From: Kluyveromyces lactis
Taxonomy: Eukaryota; Ascomycota; Saccharomycetes; Saccharomycetales; Saccharomycetaceae
DNA length: 64,000 nucleotides
Reading direction: 5' to 3'
Assembly: GCF_000002515.2 (NCBI RefSeq)
Contig: NC_006037.1
Coordinates: forward strand, 868,001-932,000
In this document: positions 59,059-64,000 of the stretch, in pieces
Layout: every line of letters begins with the position of its first letter
How positions within the stretch are numbered: the first letter of the stretch is position 1
Made by a program: the position numbers and the translations under genes
The notes under the pieces: generated by a model
The model's database searches: none
Seen by the model: only the letters and a program-made list of their open reading frames with translations
Told to the model about the DNA's origin: nothing

Positions 59059-60255
59059 TCACGACAACTCTTCTAAATTTGCAGGAGTTGGTTTGATCTT
59101 AATTCTATAGTGCGATTCGATCTCTTTCAATTTGGGTCTTTCCTCCTTCGTGATGAAATTTATTGCAACACCTTTACGTCCAAACCGTCCGGATCTACCA
59201 ATACGATGGATATAGTTCTCTAGATTATCTGGTATATCGTAGTTTATCACCAATGAGATCTGCTGGACATCGATACCACGAGCCCACACGTCTGTCGATA
59301 TTAGCACCCTGGCTTTTCCACTCCTGAAATCATTCATCACTTGATCACGTTCTTCCTGTTTCATGTCACCGTGCATTGAGGACACAGAGAAATTCGTCTG
59401 TGTCAACTTCCTGGATAACCAATCCACTTTTTTCCTTGTATTACAGAATATCACACATTGTGTTATCGTTAACGAATCGTATAGATCACAGAGTGTATCA
59501 AACTTCCATTCTTCCTTTTCTACATCCACATAATATTGCTTTATCACGTCCAAGGATATCTCATCCCGCTTAACCAATATCTTCACCGGGTCACTCATGA
59601 ACTTCTTGGTGATCTCTAATATATCTTTACTCATTGTAGCACTTACCACCACGACTTGAATCGTCGGTGGTAACTTGGTGAAAATGTCGTAGATTTGTTG
59701 TTTAAACCCCAAAGTTTCTCCGAGTAGTTCATCTGCTTCATCGAGAACTAAGATCTTACAGTTTCTAACGTTCAATACTTGTCTCTTGATCATATCTAGT
59801 ACACGGCCCGGTGTACCACTGACCACTTGACAATTTTTCGATACTTTCTTGATATCTTGTTGTAAGGCCTTACCTCCTGTGCACGCATGTGCTGTAACGT
59901 TCAAATAGTCTCCTAGGTTAGATATCACAGATTCACTTTGACTCGCTAGTTCTCTTGTTGGTGATAAGACCAATGCTTGTAACTCTTTGCTCTTAGAATC
60001 AATTGCTTGTAATAATCCAATGGTAAATGTGGCCGTCTTACCGGTACCAGACTGTGCCTGGGCAATCACATCTTTTCCTGAGATAATCTGAGAAATGGCT
60101 CTAGACTGAATGGATGATGGATATTCAAAGCCGTAAAAATATATGCCTCGTAACAAATCCGGTTTCAAGTTCATCGACTCAAAAGTGGCAGATACCTTGA
60201 GCTTCTTTGAAGTCTTAAACTTCAACTTCGAGTCATCATCTCTGTTGAACGACAT
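59059..60255 (-). CDS. FAL1: Fal1, eIF4A-like DEAD-box helicase for 18S rRNA processing
   Basis: This 398-aa protein (S. cerevisiae 399) has all DEAD-box motifs: AQSGTGKT (67-74), PTRELA, GTPGR, DEAD, SAT, and [11 protein letters not shown] near the C-terminus. Fal1 acts in the nucleolus with Sgd1 in early 40S assembly and is the yeast relative of eIF4A3. The ATG at 60255 is used; a GTG 18 codons upstream is not. A PAC box lies 90 bp upstream. Confidence 0.95.
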   Translation of the reverse strand: MSFNRDDDSKLKFKTSKKLKVSATFESMNLKPDLLRGIYFYGFEYPSSIQSRAISQIISGKDVIAQAQSGTGKTATFTIGLLQAIDSKSKELQALVLSPTRELASQSESVISNLGDYLNVTAHACTGGKALQQDIKKVSKNCQVVSGTPGRVLDMIKRQVLNVRNCKILVLDEADELLGETLGFKQQIYDIFTKLPPTIQVVVVSATMSKDILEITKKFMSDPVKILVKRDEISLDVIKQYYVDVEKEEWKFDTLCDLYDSLTITQCVIFCNTRKKVDWLSRKLTQTNFSVSSMHGDMKQEERDQVMNDFRSGKARVLISTDVWARGIDVQQISLVINYDIPDNLENYIHRIGRSGRFGRKGVAINFITKEERPKLKEIESHYRIKIKPTPANLEELS

Positions 60256-60562
60256 TGTTGATGTGATGATTCCCTTTCTTAACAACAGTAACTCCCGGTT
60301 ACACTTCACTTGGACCTACCGTTGCAGCCTCTATTTCAATGCATCTCATCGCATCTCATCTTATCGTTGTGCTTGCCAAATTTTCCATTTTTTAAAGGTT
60401 TTAAGCTGAGAACCGAAAGTTCAACAACACTTTAAGGTGTCAAATTACAAGTGTATGTAAATAACTGCAGAACAACTGGTCGAGTGGCTCGATCTAGTGA
60501 TTATTTAGATCAGATTAGTGGTAGTGCGTGCTTTCTTCCCTTGTTTGCTTTTGAACTGCACC
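60256..60562. promoter_or_regulatory. Divergent FAL1/TLG2 promoter region
   Basis: 307 bp with the PAC box (60345-60352) inside two GCATCTCATC units (60341-60360). Nothing else was recognised. Confidence 0.55.
60345..60352 (-). promoter_or_regulatory. PAC box before FAL1
   Basis: Exact GCGATGAG on the minus strand, flanked by a second GATGAG. It fits the ribosome-biogenesis role of Fal1. Confidence 0.7.
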
Positions 60563-61657
60563 ATGTTTCGTGATAGAACTAATTTGTTTTTATCCTATAG
60601 GAGAACTTTCCCCCATCAGAGGCTTTCGAGTACCAAGCATCTACGATCGAATAAAGATTTGGAGAACCAGCCATTCATTGGTAGTGACGATGGTAACAAT
60701 GATGAAGATATGGTTGCTATGGATGATTTCTCCCGTCAATTACCGCCAAAATTTTTCGATTTAACGTTCCAAGTGGATGAGTCGTTATCTGCAGTAGATC
60801 AATTGTTGCTACAGTTGACGAAACTATATCAAAAGAACTCTTTACCAGGATTCCAGGACAATAAGCAGGATGAGGAGGAGATTGAGCAGATAAGTTTCCA
60901 GGTAATTAAGAGATTCCAAGAATGTTTTGGTGTTATCAAGACTCTTACGAGAATTAAGGATTCTCAATATTCGAATGGTAAGCAGCTAAGCAAGGACGAG
61001 TTAAGGATATTGGATAACCTAGAAAAGAACTACGCTTTGAAAGTGCAAGACAAATCGCAGAAGTTCAGAATATTACAGAATAATCATTTGAAGTTTTTGA
61101 ATAAAGATGATTTCAAACCACTACCCACTACGAAATCAAGTAACGATACATTGATGTTGTTGGAGGAAGAAGTTGAAGGAGATGAAGTCAATAACATCGA
61201 CTCATATTCAAAGCAGACTTTACAAAAACAGAATCAGAAGTTACAGGATAACAATCAGCAATTTTTGCAACAAAGAGATGAGGAAATTACACAGTTAGCG
61301 AAAGGTGTACTCGAAGTTAGTACTATTTTCAGGGAAATGCAGTCTTTGATCATAGATCAAGGTACAGTGGTCGATAGGATCGATTATAACTTAGAAAACA
61401 CGGTTATTGAATTAAAGCAGGCCCAAAAGGAGTTAGACAAGGCAACGCACTACCAAAAACGGAGTCAAAAATGTAAAATTATTCTATTTCTATCTTTGGT
61501 CGTTCTAGCGTTATTCCTCCTTGTCATGCTGAAACCTCATCACCATACTATACGAGAATCAGCTCCTTCAAAATCTCACAAACCTCCTGGATCACAAGTG
61601 GAGGTCAATTCTCCTAATGGAGACCCGTTGCTGGATCCAGAAAGTAATGTAGAATAA
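60563..61657 (+). CDS. TLG2: Tlg2, syntaxin-like t-SNARE of the trans-Golgi/endosome
   Basis: This 364-aa protein (S. cerevisiae 397) begins MFRDRTNLFLSYRRTF, the N-terminal peptide that binds Vps45. A helical Habc region (about 75-190) and a SNARE motif (about 240-300) precede a membrane anchor near 303-323. A short His/Pro/Ser-rich lumenal tail follows, as known for Tlg2. The ATG at 60563 was chosen over a GTG 15 codons upstream. Confidence 0.94.
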   Translation: MFRDRTNLFLSYRRTFPHQRLSSTKHLRSNKDLENQPFIGSDDGNNDEDMVAMDDFSRQLPPKFFDLTFQVDESLSAVDQLLLQLTKLYQKNSLPGFQDNKQDEEEIEQISFQVIKRFQECFGVIKTLTRIKDSQYSNGKQLSKDELRILDNLEKNYALKVQDKSQKFRILQNNHLKFLNKDDFKPLPTTKSSNDTLMLLEEEVEGDEVNNIDSYSKQTLQKQNQKLQDNNQQFLQQRDEEITQLAKGVLEVSTIFREMQSLIIDQGTVVDRIDYNLENTVIELKQAQKELDKATHYQKRSQKCKIILFLSLVVLALFLLVMLKPHHHTIRESAPSKSHKPPGSQVEVNSPNGDPLLDPESNVE

Positions 61658-61876
61658 AAATGGTCAAATATTAATGAACTTGCTTATGATGGAGAAACTG
61701 CATCGAACTTCGAAAACAAATTTTGATATCGTGATAGAAGTAAACGACCACTGTCGAATTGGTAACAGTAGAAAGGTTCAAAAAAGTTAACTAGAGAGGA
61801 GGTCTATATATTATCTGTTACAGTAAATAGAATAAATTTGTTTAAAAAGTGAGTGGTTTCAGTATGAATATTACAA

Positions 61877-63715
61877 TCAGAACTTAAAATGCTCCATAGG
61901 GACTGTCTCTTGACATGGATGCAGAGGTAGGTTATTTTTTCTTGGGAGCCTTTTCCTATAAGCAGGTTTATAGTGCATTGAAGATGCTGGTGCGGAGTTT
62001 AGCCCTGCACTCCTTTGGCTATTTCCGTATGATGCTGGACCAGTTCCGATGGAGAATTCAGGGTTTGATTGTAATAAGAAATCTGATGCAGACGGACCAG
62101 CCGAATACGGAGGTTGTGGTTGTTGTGGTTGTTGTTGCTGTACTGGTAGTGGCGGAGGGTGGTAGTATCCTTGTTGCGGACCTGCTTGGTTAGGAAGTGG
62201 AGGGTAATACTGTCCCCCGACAACTGGCGGTTGCGTAGGATGCATACCATTTGGAACCATTCCTTGAGCCATAGCAGGATTTTGTACTTGACCTTGTAAT
62301 TGGTTCTGTAGTGGACCATGAGTAGGAGGGATATACTGTACACCACCTCTTCCCTGGTAGTAATTTGGATTGATACCTCTTTGAGAGACCGATGTGAACT
62401 GAGAGTCATCGTCGTTGATTCCATCATCATCAAAAGTGTCCATTGCAGGTCTTTCACTAGGATCAACAGTATTTTGTTTCAAGAATTCTTCTTCATCCTC
62501 GGATAAGACGCCATTGATAATATCCTGCAATACGTCTTGTTGAGTCTTTGGAGGTTGTGTGAGTTCATCTTGTGACTGTCCTCTATTGTTGCCCTGTTGA
62601 AGGTCTGATGCTATTACCCCACTACTACCACCGGCTATGTGTTCAGCATAAACTGATGATGGAGCCAACGAACCAATTTCTCCCATCTGAGAGAAATTCT
62701 GCTGGCTGTAATTATTGTTTGGTGCCGTAATTCTACCAGAAGACAAAGCCCTAGAAGAGGAATTCATACTTGAATTGGTACCACTTTGGTTAATAGCGGA
62801 GTACGGCTGCTTTGGAACAGCATTATGAAGCAAAGTGGCATCGTTATTGTTACTGTGTCTTTGATAACTATTTGCTGCTGCCATGGTTGCTAGTCCTTGC
62901 GGTGGTACTACGGCAGTGTTTGCTGTTGTTGCAGCAACACTGCCGTTGTTCATATATGAAGAGGGCACATCTGAGTCAGTGATAGTATTAGAGTTTAAAG
63001 TGTTGCTGGTGACGATTTTCGAGCCTTTATAATAATCCGGAATGGATGGAGCATCTAAATTAGTCACCTCTGTTTGATTAAACTCTTCTTTATAAAATTT
63101 GTCTCTGATAGACGTTGAAGAACGATCTTCATCTTCTTCATCGACAAGTCCGTTCTTACTATTAGAAGCCGTTTGAGAACGAGCAAAGAAACATAACGGC
63201 AAGCAAACCAAATTCAACACAGCAGAAGCAATTAAAATATACGAGTACCACGTAACGTGAGGATAAAACAAAAGGATCACCACGATGCAGATAAGAGCAG
63301 ACGATAAAAATGCCAAGATGGAGAACAAGAAATTCATAACAAACCAGAAAGTGCTCGAATCAAAGAACCTGAATTGGCATAGGAAACTAGTGACCAATGC
63401 TAAAAACGTTAACCCAGCAGCGATTGGTGTCACGATCAAGATACTACCCAAGGCTTTTCTCGAATCGTTATTCATCTTCCAATTCGAATCATCGTCATCC
63501 AAATTTTCCGGGTGATAATTCGCCTGAGCAGAAGAACATGAACCACCGTCATCTTCACAGTATCCAAACACACCATAATGGATCCCATCGAAACTTGCCA
63601 ATCTGACATTATCGAAAACCGGTGCAGAAACACACGCCAAAATTAGAAAGGCTAATGCCACACACTGCAGGAAAAACAAAAGGGTTGCAAACCCGAACGT
63701 AAACCTCTTGGCCAT
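61877..63715 (-). CDS. TOS7: Tos7-like four-span membrane protein (SUR7/palI-RIM9 family)
   Basis: This 612-aa protein has four membrane segments (about 9-31, 88-112, 120-145 and 150-175) with an extracellular loop after the first that contains paired cysteines (YCEDDGGSCSS). This is the SUR7/palI fold. The long cytoplasmic tail (180-612) is Asn/Ser/Gln/Pro-rich, with LPVQQQQPQQPQPP near the end. Convergence with TLG2 matches YOL018C-YOL019W, favouring TOS7 over RIM9, whose product senses ambient pH; the two families are close. It is probably at the cell surface. Confidence 0.82.
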   Translation of the reverse strand: MAKRFTFGFATLLFFLQCVALAFLILACVSAPVFDNVRLASFDGIHYGVFGYCEDDGGSCSSAQANYHPENLDDDDSNWKMNNDSRKALGSILIVTPIAAGLTFLALVTSFLCQFRFFDSSTFWFVMNFLFSILAFLSSALICIVVILLFYPHVTWYSYILIASAVLNLVCLPLCFFARSQTASNSKNGLVDEEDEDRSSTSIRDKFYKEEFNQTEVTNLDAPSIPDYYKGSKIVTSNTLNSNTITDSDVPSSYMNNGSVAATTANTAVVPPQGLATMAAANSYQRHSNNNDATLLHNAVPKQPYSAINQSGTNSSMNSSSRALSSGRITAPNNNYSQQNFSQMGEIGSLAPSSVYAEHIAGGSSGVIASDLQQGNNRGQSQDELTQPPKTQQDVLQDIINGVLSEDEEEFLKQNTVDPSERPAMDTFDDDGINDDDSQFTSVSQRGINPNYYQGRGGVQYIPPTHGPLQNQLQGQVQNPAMAQGMVPNGMHPTQPPVVGGQYYPPLPNQAGPQQGYYHPPPLPVQQQQPQQPQPPYSAGPSASDFLLQSNPEFSIGTGPASYGNSQRSAGLNSAPASSMHYKPAYRKRLPRKNNLPLHPCQETVPMEHFKF

Positions 63716-64000
63716 TCGTCTTATATCAGTATACTGAGTATAAGGTCAGTATTAGATATTAAACTGGAGCCCTTTTAACTCCTCCAAGTTGAAATCAGCG
63801 GAGAGACACAAAACGTTATCTACAAAATGGGGGAAAAGACAGACACCACTATTTCCACTGAATACCACAATATTAGTTATTATTTGACAATGATTCCAAT
63901 TTTAATTGTAATTAGAGTGCAAAAGGCAACAAGATTCGGCTAACTTCTCGAATGAAACGCGTCTTTAACCAGTCTCTGTCTTTAAACAAACCAGCGAGTG

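Noticed and set aside
1-64000. LTR retroelements, DNA transposons and CRISPR arrays
   Set aside because: No terminal repeats, reverse transcriptase, transposase or regularly spaced repeats were found. CRISPR is not expected in a yeast.

Overview
The window is nuclear DNA of a budding yeast (Saccharomycetaceae), most likely Kluyveromyces lactis or a very close relative. Genes are compact and almost all intronless, and the DNA is AT-rich. The invertase is 609 aa and the branched-chain aminotransferase 407 aa, which are the lengths I recall for K. lactis. Gene order interleaves two S. cerevisiae regions at a time (YGR271-276 with YMR295-301, YHR206-208 with YER182-183, YBR045-048 with YDR021-025). 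That is what a lineage that never underwent the Saccharomyces whole-genome duplication should show. Gene names come from recognising protein sequence plus conserved neighbours. No database search was run.

Layout. 1-24 kb is core genes: SLH1 (3' part), EFG1, a YMR295C/YGR273C homolog, LCB1, PRC1, LIP1, TAF1, RTT102, REX1/RNH70, DYN3, ADE4 and ATM1. 24.4-35.6 kb is PRE5, TGL3, ELP6, SKN7, SET5, an FMP10-like gene, FAU1 and BAT1. From 35.9 to 49.3 kb conserved order stops and an accessory block begins: an orphan Zn2Cys6 regulator, a 2H-phosphoesterase (DUF1868-like), a short TFIIIA-like zinc-finger protein, a bacterial-looking alpha/beta hydrolase with an Asp nucleophile, secreted invertase INV1, a siderophore-iron transporter (SIT1/ARN family) and a PaiB-type FMN-binding protein. 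Its intergenic gaps are long (1.2-1.4 kb). From 49.9 kb core synteny resumes: RPS11 (intron resolved), FMP23, ZTA1, a GIP1-like gene, SES1, tRNA-Val(UAC), ATG31, FAL1, TLG2 and a TOS7/RIM9-family gene.

Functional themes. LCB1 (serine palmitoyltransferase) and LIP1 (ceramide synthase subunit) flank PRC1, so two sphingolipid genes sit in one short stretch. EFG1, FAL1, REX1, RPS11 and TAF1 serve ribosome production and transcription. INV1 and the siderophore transporter are nutrient-acquisition genes typical of variable regions. Regulatory sites that can be read include tandem Rap1 sites for RPS11, two Gcn4 sites between FAU1 and BAT1, a PACE-like box before PRE5, PAC boxes before ELP6 and FAL1, Reb1 sites before PRC1 and a Yap1-type site before ZTA1.

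The least explained element is a GC-rich, CpG-poor, strand-asymmetric island of about 320 bp (50,760-51,080) lying between the RPS11 Rap1 sites and the RPS11 start. I saw no CRISPR array, no transposon and no LTR element.
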